A stretch of 64,000 bases of DNA from Bacillus marasmi (GTDB taxonomy: Bacteria > Bacillota > Bacilli > Bacillales > Cytobacillaceae). The DNA is taken from the NCBI RefSeq assembly GCF_902168435.1, contig NZ_LR656175.1, forward strand, positions 27,076 through 91,075, written 5' to 3'. Made by a program: the position numbers and the translations under genes. Shown piece by piece: positions 49,612-59,046 of this stretch. Under the pieces are notes generated by a model that saw only the letters and a program-made list of their open reading frames with translations, was not told the DNA's origin and searched no databases. How positions within the stretch are numbered: position 1 is the first letter of the stretch; each line of letters opens with the position of its first letter.

Positions 49612-50072
49612 TTTCGTTCCTCCTTGTATTTGATTTCGAGATTGTATGTACCGGCAAGTGTTTCTTGCATCGATAAGTCGTATTTAAGTTTGATGGTTCC
49701 TTCGTTTGTATTGTTGTTGTGTTCATGTGCGAAGGATTTTGCTTCGGTGACGATTTCCATGTATCCATGCGGGGCATGGTAAGTGCCTGATACTGGTGTA
49801 TTGGGTCGGAAAACCATGCGCATTTTAATAGCACCGTTTCGTAAAATCATCATTTCCCTGTCGTTGTGCGCGATTTTTACCGTGGTATTGACAGTTCCTG
49901 CCTCTAAAACCTCTTGATAGCGTAGATAGGACGCGGTCGCAGTGCGCTGATATTGACCAAATACGATGAGTTCATATTTTTCTGGTTCTGTGGATTCTGG
50001 ATGGTATATGACTGTTTTTATGTATAGTTTCACAGGTATTTGAGTCTGTGATGCTCGGTGTTCTTCAGGCAA
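49608..50072 (-). CDS. ywiB: YwiB, DUF1934 beta-barrel family protein
   Basis: About 154 residues, mostly beta strands, in the DUF1934 lipocalin-like family; function unknown. Family features include the ending [12 protein letters not shown] and alternating hydrophobic strands such as [18 protein letters not shown] at 50072 has AAAGGAA 9 nt upstream; the GTG at 50081 abuts that site. The argS coupling is conserved between species, but its meaning is not known. Confidence 0.85.
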   Translation of the reverse strand: MPEEHRASQTQIPVKLYIKTVIYHPESTEPEKYELIVFGQYQRTATASYLRYQEVLEAGTVNTTVKIAHNDREMMILRNGAIKMRMVFRPNTPVSGTYHAPHGYMEIVTEAKSFAHEHNNNTNEGTIKLKYDLSMQETLAGTYNLEIKYKEERK

Positions 50073-50189
50073 CGGCAGCACTTCCTTTGTTGTTCATCTA
50101 TTATAACCTTTTTAGTATAAGTTTACTGATTGGAAAGCGCAAGATTAGGGTTGATTTTTAAAAATAGTAATTTGAATTCGGTCGAAATG

Positions 50190-50332
50190 ATGTTTACTTG
50201 CCAGATTAACCTGCTTACTTGCCGGAATTTTGATTTACTTGCCAAAATCCAGATTTACTTGCCATTTCCGCTCGAATACTTGCCAAAATCCAGATTTACT
50301 TGCCATTTCCGCTCGAATACTTGCTAAACTCA
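50190..50332. repeat. 20-21-bp periodic array (TTTACTTGCCAAAATCCAGA)
   Basis: The (T/A)TACTTGCC core is at 50194, 50215, 50235, 50255, 50276, 50296 and 50317: steps 21, 20, 20, 21, 20, 21. A 41-bp double unit (AAAATCCAGA and ATTTCCGCTCGAA spacers) is also repeated. It lies between the speB terminator and ywiB. Confidence 0.9.
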
Positions 50333-50334
50333 TC

Positions 50335-50367
50335 AAAAAACGGAGACTGTATGTTCAGTCTCCGTTA
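50335..50367 (-). terminator. speB terminator
   Basis: AACGGAGACTG pairs with CAGTCTCCGTT around a 6-nt loop, followed by TTTTTT on the minus strand. Confidence 0.9.
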
Positions 50368-50378
50368 GAACTAGGTTG

Positions 50379-51251
50379 CTATTTTATCCAGCCTAAAATC
50401 ATTTCACGGATAAGCTTGCTTGCTGTGTTTGCTGTTTGTTCAGATGGATCATAGATTGGCGCAACTTCAACTAAATCGCCGCCGACAACGTTAACATCAG
50501 ATTTAGCAATTTCATGGATTGAAGCGAGCAGCTCGCGTGAAGTGATACCGCCTGCATCAACAGTGCCTGTTCCAGGTGCGTGAGCTGGGTCAAGAACATC
50601 GATATCGATTGTTACGTAAACCGGACGGCCTGATAGCTCAGGAAGAATTTCCTTCAAAGGTTGGTGCACATCAAATTTAGAAATATGCATACCGACTTCT
50701 TTCGCCCACTCGAACTCTTCCTTCATTCCGGAACGGATACCGAATGAGTAAACGTTTTTAGGTCCGATGAGCTCGGCAGCCTTACGAATTGGTGTCGAGT
50801 GTGATAGCGGCTCGCCCTCGTAGCTTTCACGCAAATCTGTATGTGCGTCCATATGAATGATGGCTAGGTCTGGGTATTTCTTGTACATCGCTTTAATAAC
50901 TGGCCATGTTACTAGATGTTCCCCACCCATTCCTAATGGAAACTTGCCATCAGCAAGAATTTTGTCTACAAACTCTTCAATTAAATCAATGCTTCTTTGC
51001 GGGTTTCCAAACGGAAGTGGAATATCACCAGCATCAAAATATTTTACTTCTTCAAGTTCGCGGTCTAAATAGGCGCTGTATTCTTCAAGACCTGGTGAAA
51101 CCTCGCGAATTCTTGTTGGGCCGAAACGTGAGCCCGGGCGGTAGCTTACCGTCCAATCCATTGGCATTCCATAAAGGACCGCTTGGCTCTCCTCATAATT
51201 AGGATGACTCTTAATAAAAACATTCCCTTGATAAGCTTCATCAAAACGCAT
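50379..51251 (-). CDS. speB: Agmatinase
   Basis: Mn-dependent hydrolysis of agmatine to putrescine and urea. 290 residues of the ureohydrolase fold, same length as B. subtilis SpeB. Metal ligands are in GGEHLVT near residue 110, HMDAHTDLR near 132 and DIDVLDPAHAPGTGT near 215. AAGGAGGA is 9 nt upstream of the ATG. It follows speE by 84 bp, a gap occupied by a palindromic element, and is expected to be in one unit with it: putrescine made here feeds spermidine synthase. Confidence 0.96.
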   Translation of the reverse strand: MRFDEAYQGNVFIKSHPNYEESQAVLYGMPMDWTVSYRPGSRFGPTRIREVSPGLEEYSAYLDRELEEVKYFDAGDIPLPFGNPQRSIDLIEEFVDKILADGKFPLGMGGEHLVTWPVIKAMYKKYPDLAIIHMDAHTDLRESYEGEPLSHSTPIRKAAELIGPKNVYSFGIRSGMKEEFEWAKEVGMHISKFDVHQPLKEILPELSGRPVYVTIDIDVLDPAHAPGTGTVDAGGITSRELLASIHEIAKSDVNVVGGDLVEVAPIYDPSEQTANTASKLIREMILGWIK

Positions 51252-51276
51252 AAAAATGAATCCTCCTTCTCTCTTT

Positions 51277-51329
51277 GGGGACAGTCCCCCAGCACTTCAC
51301 CGCAGCACCGCATCGGGGGACTGTCCCCC
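51277..51329. repeat. Double-palindrome element (GGGGACAGTCCCCC), copy 2
   Basis: GGGGACAGTCCCCC, a core nearly identical to that at 23168-23223 (AGCACTTCACCGCAGCAC), then GGGGGACTGTCCCC. It lies inside the speE-speB unit, 7 bp after the speE stop and about 26 bp before the speB ATG, so a transcript would fold here just ahead of the speB ribosome site. Confidence 0.85.
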
Positions 51330-51335
51330 ACTGCT

Positions 51336-52163
51336 TTACTGTGTTAAATCGTTCACGAATTTGGGCAGGACGAAGGCTGCTTTGTGAAGTTCTTTTGTAT
51401 AGTATTTTGTTTGTATTTCGTGGAAGCGATCAACGCTGACTTCGAGCGGATCGTACTTCTTTGAACCAACCGTAAAGGCCCACATGCCGCTTGGGTAGGT
51501 TGGAATATTTGCTATGTATAGACGTGTAATCGGGAATATCTCACGGACATCCCTTTGAACATCGCGGATTAAATCCGCCTTGAACCATGGATTGTCAGAT
51601 TGCGCGACAAATAGCCCGTCATCCTTCAAAGCCTTGGCAATCCCGGCATAGAAACCTTTCGTAAACAAGTTCACAGCCGGCCCCACTGGCTCAGTCGAAT
51701 CCACCATGATGACGTCATATTCATTATCACTATTAGCAATATGCATAAAGCCATCATCGACCTGAACATTAACGCGCGGGTCATCTAGCATTCCAGCAAT
51801 TTCAGGCAAGAACTTCTTCGAATATTCGATAACCTTTCCATCAATATCGACTAGCGTTGCCTTTTTGACACTTGGATGCTTCAATACTTCGCGAATCACC
51901 CCACCATCGCCACCGCCAACGACTAACACATTTTCAGGATTGGGATGGGTAAACAACGGAACATGTGCCACCATTTCGTGATAAACAAACTCATCGCGAA
52001 CAGATGTCATCACCATTCCATCGAGCAAAAGCATATTGCCCCACTCTGCTGTTTCAACCATTTCGAGCTTTTGAAAATCAGTTTGTTCTGTATGTAAGGT
52101 ACGTTCCACTTTCATGGTAATTCCAAAGTTTTCTGTTTGCTTCTCGGTAAACCAAAGCCCCAT
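51336..52163 (-). CDS. speE: Spermidine synthase
   Basis: Transfers aminopropyl from decarboxylated SAM to putrescine. 275 residues from the ATG at 52163 (GAGGTGA 5 nt upstream; the GTG at 52172 lies in that site). Motifs: N-terminal beta domain to about 60, [17 protein letters not shown] near 82 binding dc[15 protein letters not shown] near 130, and the gate-keeping Asp in [10 protein letters not shown] near 155. The gene lies upstream of speB. Confidence 0.96.
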   Translation of the reverse strand: MGLWFTEKQTENFGITMKVERTLHTEQTDFQKLEMVETAEWGNMLLLDGMVMTSVRDEFVYHEMVAHVPLFTHPNPENVLVVGGGDGGVIREVLKHPSVKKATLVDIDGKVIEYSKKFLPEIAGMLDDPRVNVQVDDGFMHIANSDNEYDVIMVDSTEPVGPAVNLFTKGFYAGIAKALKDDGLFVAQSDNPWFKADLIRDVQRDVREIFPITRLYIANIPTYPSGMWAFTVGSKKYDPLEVSVDRFHEIQTKYYTKELHKAAFVLPKFVNDLTQ

Positions 52164-52332
52164 AAAACTCACCTCGTTATTCCCATTTTATGTTATTGTA
52201 CCCAAACTCAAATTTTCAAACCTTAGAAAAGTATAGTAGAAACAAACGAAATTGCATAGTAAAAAGTTAGGGATTTTGTCGAAAAGTGACACAAAAATCC
52301 GTTCAACTAGCAAATTAATGTTTACCATTTTA

Positions 52333-52363
52333 TGTTTAAAATACTACCAATTATTTCATACTA
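52333..52363 (+). promoter_or_regulatory. Candidate sigma-G/sigma-F promoter of pbpG
   Basis: TGTTTA, 18-bp spacer, CATACTA. The -10 fits the sigma-G consensus CATnnTA exactly and the -35 differs at one base from TGHATA. It is 75 bp upstream of pbpG, whose B. subtilis orthologue is forespore-expressed. Confidence 0.5.
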
Positions 52364-52437
52364 CTAATATTGCTATCATTCTCTTACTAGGTTGATTTTT
52401 AACGACGAAGAAGAATTAAAAAGTGAGGTGACTTCAA

Positions 52438-54516
52438 ATGGAATTAATGACAGACCATGGCTTCCGTAGGACGATTAAATATTTACGGGCGTTATTCATT
52501 ATCAGCTTAATTGGCTTCACATTAATGATGCTGTTGTTCATTGGCGTATTAAGTTATGCCAAAATCCTTGGAGCACCGCCTCTAGTTGTCCCGCAATCGA
52601 CGCTGTACTATGCCGACGATGGCTCAATCATCGGCGAAAGCAATTCCGGGCAAAAGCGTTATTGGCTGCCATTGGAAGAAATTTCACCAGCGTTTGTTGA
52701 CGCAATTATTTCTATTGAAGATAAAAATTTTTACAATCATCATGGCTTTGATATTAAACGAATTGGTGGAGCTGTGCTCGCGGACATCAAGGCAATGGCG
52801 ATGGTCCAAGGGGCCAGCACGATTTCGCAGCAATACTCTCGGAACTTATATTTAGATCATGGTAAGACGTGGAAACGAAAGCTAAACGAAGCGTTTTACA
52901 CCATTCGTTTAGAAATGAACTATTCTAAGGATGAAATTTTAGAGGGCTATTTGAACACGATTTATTTCGGCAACGGCGCCTACGGTGTTCAAGCAGCAAG
53001 TCAGTATTATTTTGGAAAAAATGCTTCAGATTTAACGCTCGCTGAGGCTTCATTATTAGCTGGCGTACCTAAAGGTCCAGGCGTCTACTCACCGCTCGTC
53101 TCAATGGAAAATGCAAAAAAGCGGCAACAACTCATCCTAAACTCGATGGTCAACCATCAGCTCATTGATAAAAAGAAAGCTGAAGCTGCGGCGGCTGCGC
53201 CCATTAAGCTTGTCGGCAAACATCAGCATACGAAAACCGGAATTGCCCCGTATTTTCAAGACGCGGTTCGTCAACAATTAAAATCAGTATTGAACGTGGA
53301 TGAAGGTACGATCGAACTCGGCGGGTTAAAAATTTATACTACCTTGAACTTGAAGCAGCAGGAGATCGCCGAAAAAACAATCGAAAAGCTGATTTCTGAT
53401 GAGTCAGAAATTCAAGCGGGACTTGTGGCAATGAATCCAAAGAATGGCCATGTGAAAGCGATGGTCGGTGGCCGTAATTATCAAGAAAGTCCATTTAATC
53501 GGGCTGTTCAAGCGGTCCGGCAGCCAGGATCAACGATAAAACCACTCGTTTATTATGCAGCGCTCGAGCATGGTTTTACCCCATCGACAACGATGAAAAG
53601 CGAGCTGACAACGTTCCGATTTGAAAATAATCAACCTGAGTATACACCGCATAACTTCAATAATCTTTATGCGGAAAAAGAAATAACGATGGCTCAGGCA
53701 CTTGCTGTTTCTGATAATGTCTTTGCTGTGAAGACTCATTTATTTTTAGGTGAGGACGCGCTTTCGGAAACGGCAAAGCGCTTTGGAATTCACTCGCCAA
53801 TTGAAAGGGTGCCATCTGCGGCACTCGGAACTTCCGGAGTGCGAATGATTGAAATGGCCAACGCCTACAGCATTTTTGCCAATGGCGGCAAACAAGTGGA
53901 GCCAGTTTTGATTGAAAAAGTCGTCGACCGAGATGGACATATTCTTTTCAGCAAGGAAAAGCCGAGCAATCAGGCAATTAAACCTGAACTTGCCTATGTA
54001 ATGACCCATATGATGACCGGAATGTTTGATAAAAAACTCAACGGCTATACAGGTGTGACTGGCAGCACCATTTCTAACAAAATGACGCGCCAATATGCCG
54101 GGAAATCAGGCACAACAGAATCTGATAGCTGGATGGTTGGCTACTCGCCACAGCTCGTTTCCGCAGTCTGGACTGGCTATGATAAAGGGAAGCCGCTCGA
54201 GCTGACCGTTGAGAAGTCTTATGCGAAGAATATTTGGATTAATTTTATGGAAGAAGCATTAGCGGATAAGCCTGTTAAGAAATTTAAGGCACCTAAAGGC
54301 GTCGTTGGTGTAAGTGTAGACCCTGAAAACGGTTTGCTCGCGACGAAGGATTGTCCGGTAAAAAGAAAGACTTATTTTGCAGCCGGCACCGAGCCTACAG
54401 AGTATTGTACGGATCATATTGCCGAGCATGAGGGCAAAAAGCAGAAAAATGGCAAGCAGCCTAAGCCTGCAGAAGGCAAGGATGACCCATGGTATAAACG
54501 GATATGGGGCTCATAG
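52438..54516 (+). CDS. pbpG: Class A penicillin-binding protein (PbpG)
   Basis: Bifunctional peptidoglycan synthase, forespore type. 692 residues (B. subtilis PbpG 691): N-terminal membrane helix (about 17-42); glycosyltransferase GT51 domain with catalytic Glu in IEDKNFYNHHGFD near 97, GASTISQQYSRN near 130 and RKLNEAFYTIRLE near 150; transpeptidase with SxxK in PGSTIKP near 363, SDN near 422, and KSGTT near 557; and a basic, Lys-rich tail after about 650. AGGTGA lies 6 nt upstream. It is transcribed opposite to speE. Confidence 0.95.
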   Translation: MELMTDHGFRRTIKYLRALFIISLIGFTLMMLLFIGVLSYAKILGAPPLVVPQSTLYYADDGSIIGESNSGQKRYWLPLEEISPAFVDAIISIEDKNFYNHHGFDIKRIGGAVLADIKAMAMVQGASTISQQYSRNLYLDHGKTWKRKLNEAFYTIRLEMNYSKDEILEGYLNTIYFGNGAYGVQAASQYYFGKNASDLTLAEASLLAGVPKGPGVYSPLVSMENAKKRQQLILNSMVNHQLIDKKKAEAAAAAPIKLVGKHQHTKTGIAPYFQDAVRQQLKSVLNVDEGTIELGGLKIYTTLNLKQQEIAEKTIEKLISDESEIQAGLVAMNPKNGHVKAMVGGRNYQESPFNRAVQAVRQPGSTIKPLVYYAALEHGFTPSTTMKSELTTFRFENNQPEYTPHNFNNLYAEKEITMAQALAVSDNVFAVKTHLFLGEDALSETAKRFGIHSPIERVPSAALGTSGVRMIEMANAYSIFANGGKQVEPVLIEKVVDRDGHILFSKEKPSNQAIKPELAYVMTHMMTGMFDKKLNGYTGVTGSTISNKMTRQYAGKSGTTESDSWMVGYSPQLVSAVWTGYDKGKPLELTVEKSYAKNIWINFMEEALADKPVKKFKAPKGVVGVSVDPENGLLATKDCPVKRKTYFAAGTEPTEYCTDHIAEHEGKKQKNGKQPKPAEGKDDPWYKRIWGS

Positions 54517-54524
54517 GCTTTTGG

Positions 54525-54760
54525 CCTCATGAGATCTTCATGAGTTCATTTCTTCGGATTTCCTACCTTGTTTTGAACTCATGAGGCCTTCATGAGTTCA
54601 TTTCTTCGGATTTCCAATCTCGTTTTGAACTCACGAGCTCTTCATGAGTTCATTTCTTCGGATTTCCAATCTCGTTTTGAACTCATGAGCCCTTCATGAG
54701 TTCATTTCTTCGGATTTCCAATCTCGTTTTGAACTCATGAGCTCTTGATGAGTCATTTAA
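54525..54760. repeat. 52-bp tandem array, family B variant (TTCATGAGTTCATTTCTTCGGATTTCC)
   Basis: CATGAGTTCA (last copy GATGAGTCA) at 54539, 54591, 54643, 54695 and 54747: all steps 52 bp. The hairpin GAACTCATGA/TCATGAGTTC is that of 21545-22625, but the spacer differs (TTTCTTCGGATTTCCAATCTCG). It lies in the convergent pbpG-ywhD gap. Confidence 0.92.
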
Positions 54761-54785
54761 GTCCGTTTTAACACTATTTTTTTAG

Positions 54786-54823
54786 ACAAAAAACCCCGAG
54801 ACTTAAGGTCCCGGGGTTTTTCG
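54786..54823. terminator. Bidirectional terminator between pbpG and ywhD
   Basis: AAAAACCCCG pairs with CGGGGTTTTT around a 13-nt loop between converging genes. Confidence 0.9.
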
Positions 54824-54910
54824 TGTCCTAGCTTCACGTTTCTCGTAACGTTTACGATTAGTTTACAATTTTTATCCAAAACTCGCAAGTTATTTGTGCA
54901 AAAAAATTAT

Positions 54911-55423
54911 TTATACAGAAAGGTCATTTTTGAGCTTATCTGAAGCTAATTTCCACATCTCTTCGTTATGATTTTGCAAAAATTTTGCTAGGATTTGCTT
55001 TGATTTTTCATCCATATGATCAACGATGATTTGGCGCTTCAAAGACTTATCCATGCGGTTAACATGCTCGGGTAATGATTTGTAGCCACGGCGGATTTCA
55101 CGGTCCACTGTCATTTCGCAGGCTGTCACTCCAGCGTAATATGAACCTTCAGCTTTCTTGTCAATCGTCACCCAAACGAGCCAATAAGGCTTGCCATTTG
55201 GTACCTCGTCTCGATTAGCCAAGAATTTGATTCCCTTTTCAACGACGCTTCGAGCGTGCATGGCACCGACATCGACCTCTGCTACCCCTGCTTCAACGTC
55301 GATGATAACCGGTGAAATATTATCGAGGCTTAGCGTTCCGGCCCCATACCCACCGTGTCCTTTTGTTGGATCTTCCTTTTTGATAATGTTAAAGCCAATT
55401 GGCTTCTTTTTGTTTTCCTCCAT
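54911..55423 (-). CDS. ywhD: YwhD family protein
   Basis: Conserved Bacillus protein of about 170 residues, unknown function. The ATG at 55423 has AAGGAGG 6 nt upstream and starts MEENKKKPIGFNI; the frame continues to 55480 without support. Conserved features: GHGGYGAGTLSLDNISPV near 22 and VPNGKPYWLVWVTI near 74. A long helical, charged C-terminus follows. Position next to ywhC and pbpG matches B. subtilis. Confidence 0.9.
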   Translation of the reverse strand: MEENKKKPIGFNIIKKEDPTKGHGGYGAGTLSLDNISPVIIDVEAGVAEVDVGAMHARSVVEKGIKFLANRDEVPNGKPYWLVWVTIDKKAEGSYYAGVTACEMTVDREIRRGYKSLPEHVNRMDKSLKRQIIVDHMDEKSKQILAKFLQNHNEEMWKLASDKLKNDLSV

Positions 55424-55506
55424 CCTTATCCTCCTTTGTTCATGTGCGTGATAGATTGATTTCAGCCGCTTTAGGCGCAAAGCCGATGAGCTTCCACCTA
55501 ATTATT

Positions 55507-56172
55507 TTACAAAAATAATCCAGAGAAGAAGCTATTTAAGCCGTTTGCGAAAAACGGAATGACTATGTTCATGATTGGATGAATCGTATAACGATCTAGC
55601 GGTGTAATGACTAAAATTAAAAAGATAATCGACCCGTACGATTCGTATTGTGTTAAGCGCGGGCGGACATTCGCAGGCACTAGATCCTCGATAATGCGAT
55701 AACCGTCCAATGGTGGAAACGGCAATAAATTAAAGACAAATAACACCATGTTTAATTGAATAAATATGTTGAAGAAATCAAGCAAATTCATGCCAACTGT
55801 TTCGCCAAGTCCAACCTTTAGCATTCCGTACCAAACCAAGTAAGCGAGTGAAGCCAAGAGTAAATTGCTGAGCGGTCCGGCAATCGAAACGAGAATGCCG
55901 GCTAGGCGCGGGTTTTTGAAGAAGAAACGATTGACTGGCACAGGCCGAGCCCAGCCGAACCCTGCGATAAAAATCAGAATCGTTCCCAATGGATCTAAAT
56001 GCTTCATCGGGTTCAATGTTAATCTGCCTTGATTTTTCGCAGTTGAGTCCCCGAATTTAAAGGCGACAAACGCATGAGCAAATTCATGCACGGAAAAAGC
56101 AATAATTAATGTAATGATGACATAGGGCAAATCGTGTAAAGAATACAGCAAAAATCGTTCTAATTGCTCCAC
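55507..56172 (-). CDS. ywhC: Site-2 protease-like membrane metallopeptidase (M50, YwhC)
   Basis: Membrane-embedded zinc protease of 221 residues and about five or six helices. Zinc motif HEFAH in FSVHEFAHAFVAFKFGD near residue 28 and the third-ligand segment NLLPFPPLDGYRI near 140. The start is GTG with AAGGAGTGA upstream. The substrate is unknown; the family includes short SpoIVFB-like proteases, and this one lacks extra PDZ or CBS domains. Confidence 0.9.
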   Translation of the reverse strand: MEQLERFLLYSLHDLPYVIITLIIAFSVHEFAHAFVAFKFGDSTAKNQGRLTLNPMKHLDPLGTILIFIAGFGWARPVPVNRFFFKNPRLAGILVSIAGPLSNLLLASLAYLVWYGMLKVGLGETVGMNLLDFFNIFIQLNMVLFVFNLLPFPPLDGYRIIEDLVPANVRPRLTQYESYGSIIFLILVITPLDRYTIHPIMNIVIPFFANGLNSFFSGLFL

Positions 56173-56348
56173 TGAATCACTCCTTTTTAAAAAGTATAAC
56201 TGAAACAGAATAAAATGTGAAAAATGATGGTTTAGTCCTTGCCTAAAGAGTGAAAATATGAAAAACTACATACGATATAGTAACGCTTTCATTAGCTTGA
56301 GACGTTGCTACCCAACATATGGGAAATACACAAAAGGAGAGAATACAT

Positions 56349-56534
56349 ATGCCATACGTAACTGTGAAAATGTTAGAAGGTCGTACTGAAGAGCAAAAAA
56401 GAGCTTTAGTAGAAAAGGTAACAGAAGCAGTAAGTGAAACAGCAAATGCTCCAAAGGAAAATATCGTTGTTTTTATCGAAGAAATGTCTAAAAATCATTA
56501 CGCTGTTGCTGGAACTCGCTTAAGCGACAAATAA
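56349..56534 (+). CDS. ywhB: 4-oxalocrotonate tautomerase family protein (YwhB)
   Basis: Small tautomerase of 61 residues; after removal of Met the N-terminal Pro (MPYVTVKM) is the catalytic base. TEEQKRALVEKVT near 17 is the family helix and Arg residues near 11 and 39 region are replaced in part, so the exact substrate is open. The ATG at 56349 has AGGAGAG 7 nt upstream; a longer frame from 56319 would bury the catalytic Pro. It is single on the plus strand. Confidence 0.9.
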   Translation: MPYVTVKMLEGRTEEQKRALVEKVTEAVSETANAPKENIVVFIEEMSKNHYAVAGTRLSDK

Positions 56535-56564
56535 TTCTTAATAGCGTTCATGCATATCATTACA

Positions 56565-56604
56565 AAACGAAAGCTAAGCACATTTTAGTGCTTAGCTTTT
56601 TCTG
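56565..56604. terminator. Terminator between ywhB and ywgA
   Basis: AAAGCTAAGCAC pairs with GTGCTTAGCTTT around a 5-nt loop, followed by TTTT. On the minus strand it overlaps the last codons of ywgA, whose stop lies in the loop region. Confidence 0.8.
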
Positions 56605-57091
56605 TTAGTGAAGCAATATAGTCATAGGCCTCATCAATTTCTTCAACGGTGTATCGCTGCTTACTTTTTAAAGTAAAGACCTTCTCCTCTACTTCCTCTT
56701 TTGGAAGATTATTAAAATATAAAACAGTTGAAACTAACTCCAAAAATCTAGCATTTTGACCATTCATATCGTTAAGACAGTCTGGAAGTGCTGGCATATT
56801 CACTTCATGGATGCTCAAAAACTCTTTACCTGCATCAGTCAACTGATAGCGATATTGATAGTAGCCGCCCTTTTTCTCTTTAATTTCATTAATAAAGCCC
56901 ATATTGCACAGCTCTTCGACTCGCAAGGTTAATTCCTCAGAATATGGACCGTAAAAATGGAACTGGAACCGCTCTTGAAACGGGAACGAAATCTTTTTCG
57001 CGATATAGATCATTTTCTGCAACTTCTTCCGCCCGATAATTTCCCCGGAGACGGAAATAGCATGGATAATTTTTGCGTGGTCTTTTAACAA
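56585..57091 (-). CDS. ywgA: YwgA family protein
   Basis: 168-residue conserved protein of unknown function. The N-terminal part (RKKLQKMIYIAKKI near 21) and following HFYGPYSEELTLRVEELCNMGFI resemble a winged-helix DNA-binding or toxin-antitoxin-type (SocA/Panacea-like) fold; this is only a resemblance. The start is TTG with AGGAG 10 nt upstream. It follows ywfO by about 48 bp and is probably co-transcribed. Confidence 0.82.
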   Translation of the reverse strand: MLKDHAKIIHAISVSGEIIGRKKLQKMIYIAKKISFPFQERFQFHFYGPYSEELTLRVEELCNMGFINEIKEKKGGYYQYRYQLTDAGKEFLSIHEVNMPALPDCLNDMNGQNARFLELVSTVLYFNNLPKEEVEEKVFTLKSKQRYTVEEIDEAYDYIASLTEKAKH

Positions 57092-57139
57092 AACAAGTCA
57101 GCTCCTATTGTTCTTAGTGGAGATTTTATTATTCATCTA

Positions 57140-58438
57140 TCACTGCTCAAGCAGTGCTTTGATTTGTTTTTTTATGTCAGCGTTTGAAGATAAATCGTCT
57201 ATAATATCAGCTGGATAATAGAGCTTATGGTCCGTTCTTCTTTTTCCAGAAATCGCATCGACAATGTCTGATTCGCGCGACAGTTCGCGTAATTCACCTG
57301 ATTTCCTTAAGAGGTGAATCGGCAGACGCTCCTCTTCTTCACCAGGCCGATAAAAATCATACGGCAAATCGGAAGAAGAATCAACGACCAAATAATAGTC
57401 AGGTTGTATTCCAGCCTCTTTAAAAAGCTCCGATAATTGGGTGAGCTTGCGATATTCCTTAGCTGGGTCAAATTCTACATATTTTAGCAAATTGCGATTC
57501 ATAAATCGGCGCGCTAAATCACTGAGGATACCGTCTTCCTCTTCCTGCCATAATTGGAAATAAAACAGAATTACAGCCTCATCTAATTTTAAATAGTCTT
57601 CTAGCGTTACTTTATTTTCAAAAAAAGAAACAAAGTGTTTTGGCTCTGATTTGAACTCATAATCACTTTCATAAAGCTCTTTAGCTCGATGGAGGATTTT
57701 TGTTAAAATCACTTCCGCGCTGCGGGTAACTGGATGGAAATACACTTGCCAATACATTTGATAACGGCTCATGATGTAATCCTCAACTGCGTGCATTCCG
57801 CTATGCTTGATGACAACCTGGTCCTCGCGAGGCCGCATCACGCGCAGGATCCGCTCCATATCAAAATGGCCATAGCTTACCCCTGTAAAATAGGCATCAC
57901 GCTGCAAGTAGTCCATGCGGTCCGCATCAATTTGACTTGAAATCAAGCTAACAACTAGCTTGCTTGAATACGTTTTGGCTATGACTTCAGCAACTTTAGC
58001 CGGAAAATTAGGATGAACTTTGGTCAACACCTGGTTTACTTCTGTATCCCCTAAAATAATTGCTCTCGTAAACTCTTCGTGATCAAAATCAAATACCTTT
58101 TCAAAAGAATGCGAGAATGGACCGTGCCCTAAATCGTGTAACAGCGCTGCGCATAATGACAGCAACCGTTCATCTGGATTCCACTCCGGTCTACCTTCGA
58201 ACACGTTATCGATAATTCTCCGGATAATTTCATAAACACCGAGCGAGTGGTTGAAACGGCTATGCTCGGCACCATGGAAGGTTAAATAAGTGGTTCCTAA
58301 CTGCTTAATTCTCCGCAATCGTTGAAATTCCTTAGTACCAATCAAGTCCCAAATTACTTTGTCCCGTACATGTACATAGCGGTGAACGGGATCCTTGAAT
58401 ACCTTTTCCTCATTTAATTTCTCCGCTGCATACTCCAT
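57140..58438 (-). CDS. ywfO: HD-domain phosphohydrolase (YwfO, dGTPase-like)
   Basis: 432-residue metal-dependent phosphohydrolase. HD motif residues: H in EHSRFNHSLGV near 60, HD in LLHDLGHGPFSH near 107, and a late Asp in SSQIDADRMDYLQRD near 175. Related proteins hydrolyse deoxynucleoside triphosphates, and B. subtilis YwfO is reported to do so; the activity here is inferred. AAGGGG lies 6 nt before the ATG. It heads the ywfO-ywgA pair. Confidence 0.9.
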   Translation of the reverse strand: MEYAAEKLNEEKVFKDPVHRYVHVRDKVIWDLIGTKEFQRLRRIKQLGTTYLTFHGAEHSRFNHSLGVYEIIRRIIDNVFEGRPEWNPDERLLSLCAALLHDLGHGPFSHSFEKVFDFDHEEFTRAIILGDTEVNQVLTKVHPNFPAKVAEVIAKTYSSKLVVSLISSQIDADRMDYLQRDAYFTGVSYGHFDMERILRVMRPREDQVVIKHSGMHAVEDYIMSRYQMYWQVYFHPVTRSAEVILTKILHRAKELYESDYEFKSEPKHFVSFFENKVTLEDYLKLDEAVILFYFQLWQEEEDGILSDLARRFMNRNLLKYVEFDPAKEYRKLTQLSELFKEAGIQPDYYLVVDSSSDLPYDFYRPGEEEERLPIHLLRKSGELRELSRESDIVDAISGKRRTDHKLYYPADIIDDLSSNADIKKQIKALLEQ

Positions 58439-58672
58439 GATTGACCCCTTTTCTTAGTGTAGCGCCCCTTTATGAGCACCATCCGCTTTTCAAAATAACA
58501 TATTACCATTATATCCCGTTTTATTGCCCAATTCACGAATGTTTCAGTGACAATTTTTTATATAATTTGAAAATAAAAATCACCCCAGATTCATGAATCG
58601 AAGGTGATTTTGGACACGTCGAGCACCTGCGCCTAGCGACTAGTGGACTCCGCTAAACTTGCGCTTCGTTAT

Positions 58673-58897
58673 TTATTTTTTCAGCTTTGCTTCAATTTTT
58701 TCTATTAGTGAATCCTCTGAGAGTGCCGCTACTGGCCGATTATTGACAAACGCAAAGGTTTTCTTCCGACCGGGACCGCAATAGGATTGACAGCCAATTT
58801 TAATATCTGCATCTGGATCTATTTTCTTCAATCGTGGAATAAGCGTTTTTGTGTTTACTGCCTGACAATCGTCGCAAACACGAAATTCGTTTGCCAT
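58673..58897 (-). CDS. DUF1450 family small cysteine protein
   Basis: 74 residues, thioredoxin-like small domain with CDDCQ near residue 8 and [21 protein letters not shown] near 36. The CxxC and SYCG motifs match the DUF1450 family (YuzB relatives); metal or disulfide chemistry is possible but unproven. It sits between ywfO and rsfA, where B. subtilis carries ywzC; I cannot confirm that they are orthologues. The ribosome site is weak (AAGGGTTGTCC). Confidence 0.78.
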   Translation of the reverse strand: MANEFRVCDDCQAVNTKTLIPRLKKIDPDADIKIGCQSYCGPGRKKTFAFVNNRPVAALSEDSLIEKIEAKLKK

Positions 58898-58928
58898 TTA
58901 GGACAACCCTTTCTTCACTCTATATTTA

Positions 58929-59046
58929 AGAAAAGCGCAAGTCGCTTAGGCTTCGGCGACAAGCATAAGACGAGACCTGCAGGAAATCCTGATTTCCGGA
59001 AGGGATTGGCTTATGACCTCGAGCCGATGGCGCCTTGCGCTAGACA
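58929..59046. repeat. Dispersed hairpin element, type I, single copy
   Basis: From GAAAAGCGC to CGCTAGACA, with CTTCGGCGACAAGCATAAG and CTCGAGCCGATGGCGCC arms; a variant central part (GACCTGCAGGAAATCC). It lies between the DUF1450 gene and rsfA. Confidence 0.8.
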
